Positions 9,101-17,897 of a stretch of DNA of 64,000 nt are shown here, one piece after another. The notes below the pieces were generated by a model. It saw only the letters and a list, made by a program, of their open reading frames with translations, did not search any database and had not been told where the DNA came from. Position 1 is the stretch's first letter, and every line of letters begins with the position of its first letter. The position numbers and the translations under genes are program-made. This DNA is from Methylomicrobium sp. GTDB lineage: Bacteria > Pseudomonadota > Gammaproteobacteria > Methylococcales > Methylomonadaceae. The stretch spans positions 1 through 64,000 of the forward strand of contig JAGXSU010000084.1 in the NCBI GenBank assembly GCA_018333785.1, given 5' to 3'.

Positions 9101-9696
9101 TCGCGCACATCATTCAAACGTTCCAGGTTTTCATGGGTGTGCCGCATCCGGGTTTCAGTTTCCTGGCGGCGTTCCTTATATTTGGAAATGCCGGCCGCTT
9201 CTTCTATATGAACCCGCAAATCTTCTGGTTTGGCTTCCACCATTCTGGAAATGGTGCCTTGCTCAATGATAGCGTAACTGCGGGAACCCAAACCGGTGCC
9301 TAAAAACAGGTCGGTAATATCTTTACGCCGGCAGCGTACATTATTGAGTAAAAATGCCGACTGACCATCACGACTGACCTGGCGTTTTATAGAAATCGAG
9401 TTATATTGAGCATATTCGCCGCCGGCCTTGCCTTCGCCGTTATCAAAAATCAACTCGACCGAAGCTGTTCCTACCGGTTTTCGCGATGCAGAACCATTAA
9501 AAATGACATCAGCCATACTGCCGCCGCGTAAATGTTTGGCCGAACTCTCTCCCATCACCCAACGGACAGCATCGATGATATTGGATTTTCCGCAACCGTT
9601 AGGCCCCACAATAGCGGTCAAGTTACCACTGATGGGGATCACGGTTGAATCGACAAAAGACTTAAACCCTGAAAGTTTGATTTTTTCCAGCTTCAT
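6187..9696 (-). CDS. smc: Chromosome partition protein SMC
   Basis: 1169 residues, standard SMC length. The N-terminal Walker A is GPNGCGKSNI. Two long coiled-coil arms flank a hinge at about 520-640, where the sequence loses heptad character (ETVLGHYLEAICIDN). The C-terminal ATPase half carries the signature LLSGGEKALTA and Walker B FCLLDEVDAPLDD. SMC with ScpA/ScpB organises and segregates the chromosome. It heads the smc-zipA-ligA operon; the divergent queF starts about 100 bp away, so that gap must hold two promoters. The presence of SMC rather than MukBEF fits a non-enteric gammaproteobacterium. Confidence 0.97.
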   Translation of the reverse strand: MKLEKIKLSGFKSFVDSTVIPISGNLTAIVGPNGCGKSNIIDAVRWVMGESSAKHLRGGSMADVIFNGSASRKPVGTASVELIFDNGEGKAGGEYAQYNSISIKRQVSRDGQSAFLLNNVRCRRKDITDLFLGTGLGSRSYAIIEQGTISRMVEAKPEDLRVHIEEAAGISKYKERRQETETRMRHTHENLERLNDVRDEVEKQLKHLQKQAEKAKKYTELKQQERQFKLELLAMRWQAHHRTFEQLDSQMKAVADEHNRLFVASRELDAEIESKRSEHKKQQAALNSTQGDFYHVVSEVGRLEQTIKLNQKSHEETVVEIDRLKQQIDHAKTELDSDQMQLEDITSDLMQAEETLEVMQARVNEAVSVQQDGLQERADWQRQWEAYLKESASAKENIEIQRIKISQTENQNRQLQIRLDKLNGERDDLKANPFEGKIDELNDLIVELEEERSEVHDHLDKIMAVIAEHRLLLKEINQQVHAHRSEMHSVKGKITSLEMLQQHAMGKDNKHLNSWLEQMDLAKQTRLAEMLEVEAGWETAAETVLGHYLEAICIDNADSLIPALEHLTNESLALFENRQFDLTEQTNAGVPLLDKVKASWNLSGLLTGIYCAESLVSAKAQTDQLKPYESLILPDGTWLGPGWLRLIKVKDNKSGVLQREKELRLLKQRQDSLSIDIAELEARLETSELVLKEAEANREILQQNDKTLSNDLSKKNAELSAFAARHEQQQQRLRQIDGDLTDIQAESEDNAELIAEAKFKLQEAEQRMAGLDDSKQHLEKINQQLMTQQHSRELSVSEAKQQVFSYQAQIESLRSSKIHITRQVERLEVQMQTSSERMTELEHKLEATLTPLDDEKLTLEQLYLEKEELEHALKQARKHAEETEQTINRLSQEHIQHQRGLEKHKEQLDKLRYEQQESRVRQQTVTEQLDELAMAPEAVLQQMPPDADETVWKNKVDDLAGQIERLGTINLSAIEEFQLQSERMKFLNDQHADLSEALDTLTQAINKIDKESRQRFKETFDKINAGLQQKFPKLFGGGQAYLELTDQDVLDAGVNIIARPPGKRNSSIHLLSGGEKALTAVALVFSIFELNPAPFCLLDEVDAPLDDANVGRFSKMVEEMSETVQFLFISHNKATMEIAKQLAGVTMREPGVSRMVAVDIEEAVSLAES

Positions 9697-9794
9697 TACT
9701 GGTAGAATAGCCCTTTAGCTGATTGTGAAAGACCGCGTATTATTCACGATATCAGCGCGGACTTCGACTTTTTATTTAACTTTTTCAACGAATC

Positions 9795-10184
9795 ATGACA
9801 ACACAGCCCACTGATGTATTGGAAACATTTCCTAACCCCCGCCCTGGCCGTGATTTTACAATCCGGATCGACATCCCCGAATTTACCTGTTTATGCCCCA
9901 AAACAGGTCAGCCCGACTTTGCCACATTGATGCTGGAATATGTGCCCGATCAACTGTGTGTCGAATTAAAATCGTTGAAACTGTACATGTGGATGTTTCG
10001 TGATCGGGGCGCTTTTCATGAGGCTGTGACCAACGAAATTTTAGACCATATCGTTGCCGCCATATCGCCCAACTTCATGCGTCTTAAAGCCAACTTCAAC
10101 GTGCGCGGCGGTATTTATACAGCAGTAATCGCCGAACATAAAAACAGCAACTGGCAAGCGCCTGCCTTGGTCCAACTGCCCTAA
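9795..10184 (+). CDS. queF: NADPH-dependent 7-cyano-7-deazaguanine reductase QueF (short type)
   Basis: 129 residues of the unimodal QueF class. It reduces preQ0 to preQ1 in queuosine tRNA modification. Visible signatures are the catalytic Cys in [11 protein letters not shown] with the conserved Asp, and the QueF motif ELKSLKLYM, then the T-fold segment [12 protein letters not shown]. It is divergent from smc and followed six bases later by the flhB-tail-like gene, so the pair is probably co-transcribed. There is no obvious strong Shine-Dalgarno. Confidence 0.95.
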   Translation: MTTQPTDVLETFPNPRPGRDFTIRIDIPEFTCLCPKTGQPDFATLMLEYVPDQLCVELKSLKLYMWMFRDRGAFHEAVTNEILDHIVAAISPNFMRLKANFNVRGGIYTAVIAEHKNSNWQAPALVQLP

Positions 10185-10190
10185 ACAACC

Positions 10191-10484
10191 ATGGCCAAGA
10201 CCTATTACACCGCCGATTTGGCTGTCGCATTAAAATATGACGGCAAGAATACCCCCAAGGTGACGGCAAAAGGTGAAGGTCTTGCCGCCGAACAAATCAT
10301 TCAAATTGCTGAGCAACACGGCATTCCCCTGCAAACCGAACCGGAGCTGACGCGGATTCTGGCCCAGATCCCGTTAGGTGAAGAAATTCCGAACGAACTT
10401 TATCTGGCGGTTGCCGAGGTCATTGCGTTTGCGTATTTTCTCAGCGGTAAAGTCCCCACTATCAATAGAACCGATGACGATTAA
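10191..10484 (+). CDS. FlhB C-terminal-domain-like protein (stand-alone)
   Basis: 97 residues matching only the cytoplasmic tail of FlhB/YscU export gate proteins: DLAVALKYDG, then VTAKGEGLAAEQI, a helical middle, and IPNELYLAVAEVIAFAYFLSG. Full FlhB has four membrane helices and self-cleaves at NPTH just before this region. Here the equivalent position reads KTYYTADLAVALKYD, so the cleavage site is absent. Such stand-alone homologues exist in many bacteria and can partly replace the FlhB tail in hook-length control. No other flagellar gene is in the window. It overlaps the psd start by 11 bases, so translation of the two may be coupled. Confidence 0.85.
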   Translation: MAKTYYTADLAVALKYDGKNTPKVTAKGEGLAAEQIIQIAEQHGIPLQTEPELTRILAQIPLGEEIPNELYLAVAEVIAFAYFLSGKVPTINRTDDD

Positions 10485-11334
10485 AGAAACCCTGACCACG
10501 CTTCCCCAATATATCCTGCCGCATCACGCCCTGTCGCACATGATGAGCCACCTGACTCATTGCGAAAACAAGGCCTGGAAAAACCTGATGATCAGGCAGA
10601 TTATCAAACACTACGGCGTCAATATGGATGAGGCATTGATACAGGATATCGAGGCCTTTAAAAGCTTTAACCACTTTTTTACCCGCGAACTGAAACCGGG
10701 TGTGCGTCAGCAGACCTGGGAAAACGGAGCCATTGCCTGTCCTGCCGATGGTCAGGTCAGTCAAGCAGGCACTATTGCGGCCGGTCGTATTTTTCAAGCC
10801 AAAGGCAAAGAATTTACTGCCACGGAATTACTGGGCGGAGACAGTGCGCGCGCTAAACCGTTTAATAACGGCCACTTTACAACGATCTATCTGTCGCCGA
10901 AAGATTATCACCGTCTGCATATGCCTTTGGCCGGAACTCTTCGTGAAATGGTGCATATCCCGGGTCGTCTTTTTAGCGTAAATACCGCGACCACCAACAG
11001 CGTGCCAGGCTTGTTCGCCAGAAATGAACGCGTTGCCGCAATTTTTGATACCGAAGCCGGTCCAATGGCACTGATCCTGGTAGGTGCGATTTTTGTATCC
11101 AGCATAGAAACCGTCTGGCACGGCGTCGTATCACCGCCCACCATTGAATCAGTTCGTGCCTGGCAATATCAGGATAACCCGCCCCAATTGGCTAAAGGCG
11201 AGGAAATGGGGCGATTCAATATGGGTTCAACGATTATTGTGCTATTCGGCGAAAACCAAATGGCCTGGAGCGAGGTTTTAAAATCCGGCCAGACAGTAAA
11301 GCTGGGACAGGCGATTGGTCAAGTGAAAAGCTGA
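10474..11334 (+). CDS. psd: Phosphatidylserine decarboxylase proenzyme
   Basis: Inner-membrane pyruvoyl enzyme converting phosphatidylserine to phosphatidylethanolamine. I start it at MTIKETLTTLPQYILPHH, giving 286 residues. The 32-residue extension in the ORF track is the flhB-like gene read in another frame. Signatures are CPADGQVSQAG, SPKDYHRLHMPLAG and the C-terminal self-cleavage site FNMGSTIIVLFG, where Ser of GST becomes the pyruvoyl group (the usual LGST is MGST here). The stop codon is followed after one base by the 163-bp repeat, leaving no room for a separate terminator unless the repeat acts as one. Confidence 0.96.
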   Translation: MTIKETLTTLPQYILPHHALSHMMSHLTHCENKAWKNLMIRQIIKHYGVNMDEALIQDIEAFKSFNHFFTRELKPGVRQQTWENGAIACPADGQVSQAGTIAAGRIFQAKGKEFTATELLGGDSARAKPFNNGHFTTIYLSPKDYHRLHMPLAGTLREMVHIPGRLFSVNTATTNSVPGLFARNERVAAIFDTEAGPMALILVGAIFVSSIETVWHGVVSPPTIESVRAWQYQDNPPQLAKGEEMGRFNMGSTIIVLFGENQMAWSEVLKSGQTVKLGQAIGQVKS

Positions 11335-11335
11335 T

Positions 11336-11498
11336 TTATACCTTTCGCACTTCAAATTTCGGCAGTGCCTAAGGAGGCAACGGGTTGTTCGGCAAAGGCT
11401 TTGCCAGCATGGATGCTGGCATAGAGCCTACAGGGATGGTTTTACGGCGTCCTTTGACGGGCACCCCGGTGCCGAATTTCGATCTACGATGGATATAG
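11336..11498. repeat. 163-bp dispersed intergenic repeat, copy 1
   Basis: Begins TTATACCTTTCGCACTTC and ends ACGATGGATATAG. It matches the 17723-17885 repeat over the full 163 bp with about five substitutions. The ends form imperfect inverted repeats (TTATACC...TTTCGGCA against CTATATCC...ATTCGGCA). It contains internal palindromes (CACCCCGGTG, GCCAGCATGGATGCTGGC) and no coding potential I would accept. It lies one base after the psd stop. Confidence 0.9.
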
Positions 11499-11545
11499 CA
11501 GTTTGTTTCGCATCGGCTTAGGTTCCTGAAATAAACCCGGGAACC

Positions 11546-14500
11546 CTAATTTTCCAGCCATTTCAGCAAGGTTTCGTATAAAAATTCGGTGTTAACCGGC
11601 TTCGGCAAATGGTCGTTTATACCTGCATTAAGGCAGACTTCCCGGTCTTCACTGAATACATTCGCCGTCATCGCGATGATGGGTGTTTCAGCATAGCCCG
11701 GCAATAACCTGATCGCTTTAGCCGCTTCAATACCATCCACTTCCGGCATCTGCATATCCATCAGTATCAGTGGATAACGGCTAGCACGCGCCATCTCGAC
11801 CGCGACCTTTCCATTCTCGGCAAACTCCAGAACAAGCCCCGTATCGAGTAACTGATGATGGGTCAGCATCCGGTTGATTTCATCATCCTCGGCGAGCAGA
11901 ATGCGGGTGCCGGCATGGTCGCGCCTGAGTAACGCTTCTGCCGATTCGCTGACTGGTTTTACTGGCTTTTTGTCCTCATTCTTTTGCAGAATCTTGCCTA
12001 ACCGGGCGGTGAACCAGAATACGCTACCGACATCGGGTTCGGATTCAACACCGACTTCGCCCCCCATCATCGCCGCCAGATGACGATTGATCGACAAACC
12101 GAGACCTGTGCCTCCAAAACGCCGGGTAGTGCTGCCGTCAGCCTGCTCGAAGGCATTAAATAATCTAGCCTTCTGCTCCGCGGTTACTCCGATTCCGGTA
12201 TCCTCAACGGAAAAGCGAAGCAGCACTTCATCTGACGTTTCTTCCAACATCGATACCCGAAGCGTCACTTGACCTTGAGCGGTAAACTTGATCGCATTCC
12301 CCAGGTAATTGATCAGCATCTGGACAAGCCGGGTTTCATCGCCTTTGAGGACGAAAGGCAATTGCCCGGCTTCGACTTTGAAAAGCAACCTTTTCTCAGA
12401 TACCCGCTGTTCCATCAGTCCGTTCACTTTTTCGATCAGCTCAGAGAGGGTGAACTCGGATTGCGATAAAGTAAATTTTCCAGCCTCGATCTTGGAAATG
12501 TCGAGAATATCGTTAATGATCGCAAGCAAATGATCGGCCGAAGACGCTATTTTGCTCAACTTGTCCAGATGTTCTGCGCTCAACCCGCCTTTCCGTAACA
12601 AGAGATAGGTCATTCCGATAATAGCGTTCATCGGGGTTCTTATTTCATGCGACATATTGGCAAGAAAGTTACTTTTAGCCAAATTAGCATTATCGGCTTG
12701 CAACTTGGCTTCACGCAGCTGAGTTTCTATCTGTTTGCGACTGGTTAGATCAATGTGTGTACCAACCGCCCGTAAAGGATGACCCTCGCTATCACTCTCG
12801 ACTGACTTGCCGCGACTGAGCATCCACTTGTAATCATCATCTTTGCAGCGCATGCGAAATTCAATCTCGTAATGACCGTAATCTTTAAGCCTTTGCTGTG
12901 CCTGAGCTACAACGCTATCTCTCTCATCCGGATGCAGAAGTTTCACCCAGTCACTGTCTAAATAATGCGCCAGTTCGTCCGGTGCGTAGCCCAACATCTT
13001 ACTGTAGGCCGCATTGATATAAATCTGACCGGTTTTAAAATCCCAGTCCCAAACACCATCATTTGTAGCTTCCAGCGCATAGTTAAAGCGCTCTTCGTTG
13101 GCCCGGATCTGCTCCATCGCCTGCCCGAGTTCTCGGGTACGTTCTGCAACCCGTTGTTCCAGATTCTGATTTAAGGCCTGAAGCTGCCGTCTTTGCTGAT
13201 TGCGCTCGGTAATATCACGCGAGGCCGCATAAACATAATGGACGCCATCATTGTCGATGTTGCAGGCACTGATTTCGACTTCCACCAGACTGCCGTCACA
13301 TTTTCTATGCACAGTTTCAAAAATGAGGGCTTCACTCATGGTCAGAAGTTTATCGATACGCGCTTTTAGTGTCTCTCTGTCAAACTGGACTTCCCAGTCG
13401 CTCACATGAAGCAGGCCAATCACGGTCCTGTCATAACCCAGCATTTGAAGGAAAACATCGTTGGCGTCAATCAATGTCCCTCGACTGTCTAAAATATGGA
13501 TGCCGTCACTGGCCATTCTCAAAATGGTGTCAAGACGCTGGCGGTCATGAGAAATTGCCTGCTCCACCGCTTTGCGCCCGGTAATATCCTGAACAGTACC
13601 GAGTAAATTCTCAGCCTGTCCATTGTCGTCATAGACAATTTGCCCCAAGCCATGCATCCAGCGCTCGACACCGTCGCAGGGCCGGATTATTTTGTATTCT
13701 GCATCAAAAGGCTTGCGTTCTCTGATGACTTCCCGAAGATAGTCGTTCATAGGCTGATTGTAATCCGGGTGCATGAAGTCCACCCAGCCTTCAATCGTGT
13801 GAGGATAGTCCTCGGTAATGCCGAAAATATAATTCATAACGGAGGTACATTCCCACATGCCTGTTTTAAGACTTGTGATGTAACAACCGATATTGGCCGC
13901 CTTTTGCGATTCACGCAGAAGACGCTCACTCTTTTTTAAAGATTGTTCGGCTTGTGTGCGGGCGAGTTCATAGGCCTGCAGTTTTTTCTGCATGTCGGAC
14001 ACGCTACTGAGTACGCTTCCTTCGCTGCCGGGTTTAATATTGATCGTTGCAGATAGATCGCCTTGTCCAATTCTGAGCAAGTTATCCTGAACGTCCTCAA
14101 GAGAACCGCCCAGCGCTTTTCGCAAAGCCCCATAGGCCCGGAAAAGCATAAAAATTGTCGCTATTGAGAAAAATATGAAAATCAAGCGAAATAGTAAGGC
14201 GTTGCGCCAAGCTGATTTGATCGCAGCAACTGTGCGCTGATCCATCATATGAAAAAATTCATTGATAGGCTGGATGATTTTCAACTTGGCCCGATAATAA
14301 TTTTCATCATTGATCAGCCGCCTTGCCTGTTCACGACTGGCCTCAGCCTCCGGACCGACGGTCTCTACCAGTTGCATGGCCCTGTATTCCAGGGCGGTCA
14401 AATCGTCAGAGTTCTTTTTGGCCAGATCCAATTTGGCAAATTCCTCTTGCGTGAATCCTGCCTGACGCATCAGGTCCAGTAAAGCAACACCCTTCCCGCT

Positions 14501-14872
14501 TTCAACGGGCGGAGGAGATAGATTTCCCAGCACCAGATCCCAATAGAAGTTTTGATAGTTTTCAGGCCGGGGAATCTTGCCGTTACGGATATCCAGTATG
14601 TTTTGAAAGTAGTGCTTGTATCGAGAATCCCCAGTGACACAATAGGCTCTCACCATCCGGGTCAGGTCATCAGAACTTTGATGCAACTGTTGGGCGAGTT
14701 CGTAAGAGATTTGCCGTGATTCATTCGCCCTATCCAGCCTAGTTTCCGCATAAACATAAACAACAAAAACAGCAGCAAGCACAAAGAAAATACCAACAGC
14801 CAAAGCAATCTGTTGTGAAGCCCTTAAGTAGGGTTTACTGAAAGTCATTTGTCTAAAGCATAATGAAGACAT
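11546..14872 (-). CDS. Membrane-bound hybrid sensor histidine kinase with PAS domains
   Basis: 1108 residues. Two membrane helices (about 22-42 and 226-246) flank a helical periplasmic sensor of roughly 180 residues. Then come a HAMP-like linker, three PAS/PAC units (about 320-440, 445-560, 585-710), a HisKA domain with His742 in SHEIRTPMN, an HATPase domain with GTGLGLS, and a C-terminal receiver with the phospho-acceptor Asp in [13 protein letters not shown]. The ligand is unknown. No separate response regulator is adjacent, so phosphotransfer presumably goes through the fused receiver to a distant partner. The start could instead be Met9 (MTFSKPYL); neither has a clear Shine-Dalgarno. The BLUF gene lies upstream on the same strand. 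Confidence 0.9.
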   Translation of the reverse strand: MSSLCFRQMTFSKPYLRASQQIALAVGIFFVLAAVFVVYVYAETRLDRANESRQISYELAQQLHQSSDDLTRMVRAYCVTGDSRYKHYFQNILDIRNGKIPRPENYQNFYWDLVLGNLSPPPVESGKGVALLDLMRQAGFTQEEFAKLDLAKKNSDDLTALEYRAMQLVETVGPEAEASREQARRLINDENYYRAKLKIIQPINEFFHMMDQRTVAAIKSAWRNALLFRLIFIFFSIATIFMLFRAYGALRKALGGSLEDVQDNLLRIGQGDLSATINIKPGSEGSVLSSVSDMQKKLQAYELARTQAEQSLKKSERLLRESQKAANIGCYITSLKTGMWECTSVMNYIFGITEDYPHTIEGWVDFMHPDYNQPMNDYLREVIRERKPFDAEYKIIRPCDGVERWMHGLGQIVYDDNGQAENLLGTVQDITGRKAVEQAISHDRQRLDTILRMASDGIHILDSRGTLIDANDVFLQMLGYDRTVIGLLHVSDWEVQFDRETLKARIDKLLTMSEALIFETVHRKCDGSLVEVEISACNIDNDGVHYVYAASRDITERNQQRRQLQALNQNLEQRVAERTRELGQAMEQIRANEERFNYALEATNDGVWDWDFKTGQIYINAAYSKMLGYAPDELAHYLDSDWVKLLHPDERDSVVAQAQQRLKDYGHYEIEFRMRCKDDDYKWMLSRGKSVESDSEGHPLRAVGTHIDLTSRKQIETQLREAKLQADNANLAKSNFLANMSHEIRTPMNAIIGMTYLLLRKGGLSAEHLDKLSKIASSADHLLAIINDILDISKIEAGKFTLSQSEFTLSELIEKVNGLMEQRVSEKRLLFKVEAGQLPFVLKGDETRLVQMLINYLGNAIKFTAQGQVTLRVSMLEETSDEVLLRFSVEDTGIGVTAEQKARLFNAFEQADGSTTRRFGGTGLGLSINRHLAAMMGGEVGVESEPDVGSVFWFTARLGKILQKNEDKKPVKPVSESAEALLRRDHAGTRILLAEDDEINRMLTHHQLLDTGLVLEFAENGKVAVEMARASRYPLILMDMQMPEVDGIEAAKAIRLLPGYAETPIIAMTANVFSEDREVCLNAGINDHLPKPVNTEFLYETLLKWLEN

Positions 14873-14923
14873 AGGATGAATTTAAATGAACAGAGCAACT
14901 GATCAAGATTAGGTGTTTCTAAA

Positions 14924-15106
14924 GGCTATGTTCGCGTTAACAGTAGGCGTCGCCCCGGCAGGGATTGCCGGGGTCCAGAAGCCATGGATGGCGTTGGGCT
15001 TTCACATCCTTGTGCCCTGGATTCGCTTACGCGGTCTAACGGCTCCGGCAATCCATGCCGGAATGACAGCGTTGATTTACTTTCAACTACTAACGCGAAC
15101 ATAGCC
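14924..15106. mobile_element. 183-bp MITE with 8-bp target duplication
   Basis: Inverted ends GGCTATGTTCGCGTTA (left) and its reverse complement (right) are perfect for 16 bases and continue imperfectly to about 23. The direct repeat TTTCTAAA flanks both sides (14916-14923 and 15107-15114), a clean 8-bp target duplication. The interior holds a REP-like module (GGCAGGGATTGCCGG ... CCGGCAATCCATGCCGG). No transposase is encoded, so it must move in trans. IS1595-family elements make 8-bp duplications and have GG-starting ends, which makes them a plausible source. Confidence 0.85.
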
Positions 15107-15187
15107 TTTCTAAACGCACATTCAGCATCGATCCCTTCATTGGCAAAGCCTGTTCCGGATTTTTTTGGAATTAATCTTCAAAGAAAC

Positions 15188-15604
15188 TCAACGGCTTTTG
15201 CTGAAAAAATAGAGCAAATCCAGGCAAGCGTCCGGGTTGCTCTTGAAGTTACTGGCATCCAGGGGGGAATTCATGAACCGGGTATAGCCCTCTACAGCGT
15301 TTAAATTTTCGTCGGCAAGGTCGCGAAAGCCCATGGACCAGTCTCTAAATACTGGTTCACAAATCTGCTCCTCAAGCAGGACAATCGTACCCCGATGTCG
15401 TAAATCTTTGGTAATCACTTCAAATAAATTACGGACAACCGTTTCTTCACCCTCAAGAACTTGCATAAAGTTACCGTCTTTATACAACAGCATGCCTGAA
15501 ATACCCTTCTTGGTATTATTTTCACGGGACTTAACCAATAGCGCCAACAAGTCGCTTTTGCTAAAGGGTTTGACAGCAGAACTGACATAAACCAGATGAA
15601 ACAT
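15188..15604 (-). CDS. Stand-alone BLUF-domain blue-light photoreceptor
   Basis: 138 residues with a complete BLUF fold binding FAD. The family residues are visible: Tyr in HLVYVSSA, Asn in NNTKKGISGMLLY, Gln in GNFMQVLEG, and Trp in RDWSMGF. The C-terminal 40 residues form helices without an output domain such as EAL, so it is of the short PixD/YcgF-N type that signals through protein contact. It lies between the MITE and the TPR lipoprotein, with no obvious operon partner; the hybrid kinase downstream on the same strand is the nearest signalling gene, but the MITE separates them. A link is speculation. Confidence 0.92.
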   Translation of the reverse strand: MFHLVYVSSAVKPFSKSDLLALLVKSRENNTKKGISGMLLYKDGNFMQVLEGEETVVRNLFEVITKDLRHRGTIVLLEEQICEPVFRDWSMGFRDLADENLNAVEGYTRFMNSPLDASNFKSNPDACLDLLYFFSKSR

Positions 15605-15848
15605 TGTGTGTTCTCTTTTATAACGGCTAAGTGGGTAAATTGACAGGCAGCTATCGTCACCCGCTTAAGGCTTCAGATACAGAAAAACCTTAAAGCAATA
15701 TTAGCAAAATACAGGCATCTTTGTTTTGACTGTGGGAAGTTATTTCAAGCTGAAGTTTCCCAGCTTTTATAGGGATGTCCGGGCTTGTTTGGGCGCTGTG
15801 TTTGCATTAAGTTGATTCCTTTCAACTGATAAAGGAAACAGTGCTTAT

Positions 15849-16403
15849 TTAAAGGCTATTGGCTTTAAGCAGGGCGTCTTTCGCCCCTGCCGCATTGCCT
15901 TGGGCATTTCGTGCTTCGGCGATTAACAACCAGCATTTTCGTTTTAATGCCCGATCAGAACCCGCCAATAAATCAGCTTTTCTGGCTAATTCCTCTGCCA
16001 ATTTTGGTTGGGACTGTTTTAATCTGACTTCGGCAAGTTTATAGATCAGGGACGGATTGCGTGGCTCTATTCTCAAGCCTCTTTCCAGGGTTGCAACAGC
16101 GGCATCCAGATTGCCTGAGCCTGAACTGTGCTCGGCGTCAGACATTAACGCCACAACGACCGGGCTCAAGGGCGCAGGCGCAGCGCGGGCCGAACTGGTT
16201 GCCCACGACGGAGGCGGGGCATTATCTGCGCCACCCGGAACTTTTGGCGGCTCCGGCTTGACGGGCGGTTTTACGGTGACAGGTGGAGGCGGTTTCGGAT
16301 AGGTTTTAGGTGAAGTGACTACTGGATCTCGGGTCTCAACTTGGGCACAGCCCCAGCCAGTCAGCACAAAACTGACGATGATCAATAAATTTATTAATTT
16401 CAT
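15849..16403 (-). CDS. Proline-rich lipoprotein with TPR-like repeats
   Basis: 184 residues from the ATG (MKLINLLIIVSFVLTGWGC); an upstream in-frame GTG is less likely. The signal peptide ends at Cys19 in TGWGC, an unusual lipobox with Trp at -2, so lipid attachment is probable but not certain. A Pro-rich stretch (YPKPPPPVTVKPPVKPEPPK) would span from the membrane, followed by tetratricopeptide-like helices (NLDAAVATLERGLRIEPRNP, LIYKLAEVRLKQSQPKLAEE). Likely a periplasmic scaffold of unknown partner. It has its own upstream gap and precedes no obvious functional neighbour. Confidence 0.7.
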   Translation of the reverse strand: MKLINLLIIVSFVLTGWGCAQVETRDPVVTSPKTYPKPPPPVTVKPPVKPEPPKVPGGADNAPPPSWATSSARAAPAPLSPVVVALMSDAEHSSGSGNLDAAVATLERGLRIEPRNPSLIYKLAEVRLKQSQPKLAEELARKADLLAGSDRALKRKCWLLIAEARNAQGNAAGAKDALLKANSL

Positions 16404-16536
16404 GCTATCCACTTTATTGAAATATGCCTTAAAGGTATCTGCTACACCCTCAGTTCAAAGCGGGCGAGCAGTTACCCTTTACAGGCTTATTGAGAGTTAA
16501 GCATTGAGTGCTTAATGATTTATTAAACCGGCCCCA

Positions 16537-17721
16537 TCACGATTTAGGATTTTTCAGCATTTCCAGCGCTAAATCAGCCATGTTTTTTGAACCCTCGCCT
16601 TTGCCCAATATTGTTTTCACCCGCTGCAAATCCGCTTTTATCGCATCTGAATAGTCGCTGTTCCGGACAATAGCCAATACCTCATGGGCAATATTTTCCG
16701 CTGTTGCATCCTGTTGTATCAATTCTTTAACAATACCTTTTCCGGCAACGATATTGGGTAAACCAATAAACGGTGTTTTTACCAGGTATTTAGCCAGCCA
16801 GAATGTCATCCAAAACAACTTATAAACAATCACCATCGGAATTTGCAGCAACGCAACCTCCAGCGTGGCGGTACCTGATGTGGTCATCACGGCATCGCAG
16901 CATTGAATTAATTCATAGGTTTGCTGCTTGACTACCTGGATCTTTGAATCACTTTGACTCAGAAAACGCTGCAACAGATCATGACTGATGCCTACCGCTT
17001 GCGGCAAGACAAATTGTACAGTTGGCAGGCGGGAACGAATGATGTCTGCAGCGGCCAACATAACCGGCAGCATCCGCTCTATCTCATGCGCACGACTGCC
17101 TGGCAGTAAACCGATTATGGGGTGTTCAGGGTTCAATTCAAAACGTGTCAGCGCTTCTTCGCGAGACCATTGCGGATGAACTTTATCCACAGAAGGATGG
17201 CCTACGTAGCGGACCGGAACATGCTCTGCCTCGTAATAAGCGGTTTCAAAAGGAAAAATGACCGCCATCATATCGATTACCCGGCCATATTTTTTGACGC
17301 GTCCGGGCCGCCAGGCCCACACCTGGGGACTGACATAAAACAACACTTTGATGCCTAACTGCTTGGCAAATTTGGCCAATTTAAAATTAAATTCTTTGTA
17401 GTCCACACACACCAGCAAATCGGGCTTTTCGCTAACCAGCAATTGCTTCATGCAGGTCAGCGCCCTGTTGATTTCCGCATAGTGCTTGATCACTTCAAAC
17501 AAACCGATCACGGCAATGCCGGTTGAATCAAAACGGACATCAATACCGGCTTTTTTCATCTGACTGCCGCCCATGCCCAGCCCTTTTAGGTCAGGCAGTT
17601 GCTTTTTCAATTCCAGAAACATATGAGCGGCATGCTGTTCGCCCGAGGTTTCTCCGGCACTGAACAGCAGGGTTAACGGTCTGTCTGAATTTGCCGCATC
17701 GCCTTGAGTCAATGATGTCAT
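16537..17721 (-). CDS. lpxB: Lipid-A-disaccharide synthase
   Basis: Glycosyltransferase family 19 enzyme joining UDP-2,3-diacyl-glucosamine (or its GlcN3N analogue) and lipid X to form the lipid A disaccharide at the inner membrane. 394 residues from ATG 17721 (MTSLTQGDAANSDRPLTLLF). Typical segments are SAGETSGEQHAA, FYVSPQVWAWRPGRVKKY, RYVGHPSVD, LLPGSRAHEIERMLPVM and TTSGTATLEVAL. The longer start in the track (MKCERYN) is inside the 163-bp repeat and is rejected. The repeat ends one base before the ATG and provides AAAGG at the correct distance as ribosome binding site. gnnB and gnnA lie directly upstream. Confidence 0.95.
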   Translation of the reverse strand: MTSLTQGDAANSDRPLTLLFSAGETSGEQHAAHMFLELKKQLPDLKGLGMGGSQMKKAGIDVRFDSTGIAVIGLFEVIKHYAEINRALTCMKQLLVSEKPDLLVCVDYKEFNFKLAKFAKQLGIKVLFYVSPQVWAWRPGRVKKYGRVIDMMAVIFPFETAYYEAEHVPVRYVGHPSVDKVHPQWSREEALTRFELNPEHPIIGLLPGSRAHEIERMLPVMLAAADIIRSRLPTVQFVLPQAVGISHDLLQRFLSQSDSKIQVVKQQTYELIQCCDAVMTTSGTATLEVALLQIPMVIVYKLFWMTFWLAKYLVKTPFIGLPNIVAGKGIVKELIQQDATAENIAHEVLAIVRNSDYSDAIKADLQRVKTILGKGEGSKNMADLALEMLKNPKS

Positions 17722-17722
17722 G

Positions 17723-17885
17723 TTATACCTTTCGCACTTCAAATTTCGGCAGTGCCTAAGGAGGCAACGGGTTGTTCGGCAAAGGCTTTGCCAGCATGGA
17801 TGCTGACATAGAGCCTATAGGGATGTATTTACGGCGTCCTTTGACGGGCACCCCGGTGCCGAATTTCGGTCTACGATGGATATAG
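17723..17885. repeat. 163-bp dispersed intergenic repeat, copy 2
   Basis: Full-length match to 11336-11498 in the same orientation, also 163 bp. It lies in the gap between gnnB and lpxB inside a presumed operon and reaches to one base from the lpxB start codon. On the minus strand its end reads GCGAAAGGTATAA, followed by C and ATG, so it contributes the AAAGG ribosome binding site of lpxB. Confidence 0.9.
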
Positions 17886-17897
17886 TTCAAATACCTG

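Noticed and set aside
14913-15304. ORFs of 63 and 106 aa near the BLUF gene
   Set aside because: They fall within the 183-bp MITE and antisense to the BLUF gene.
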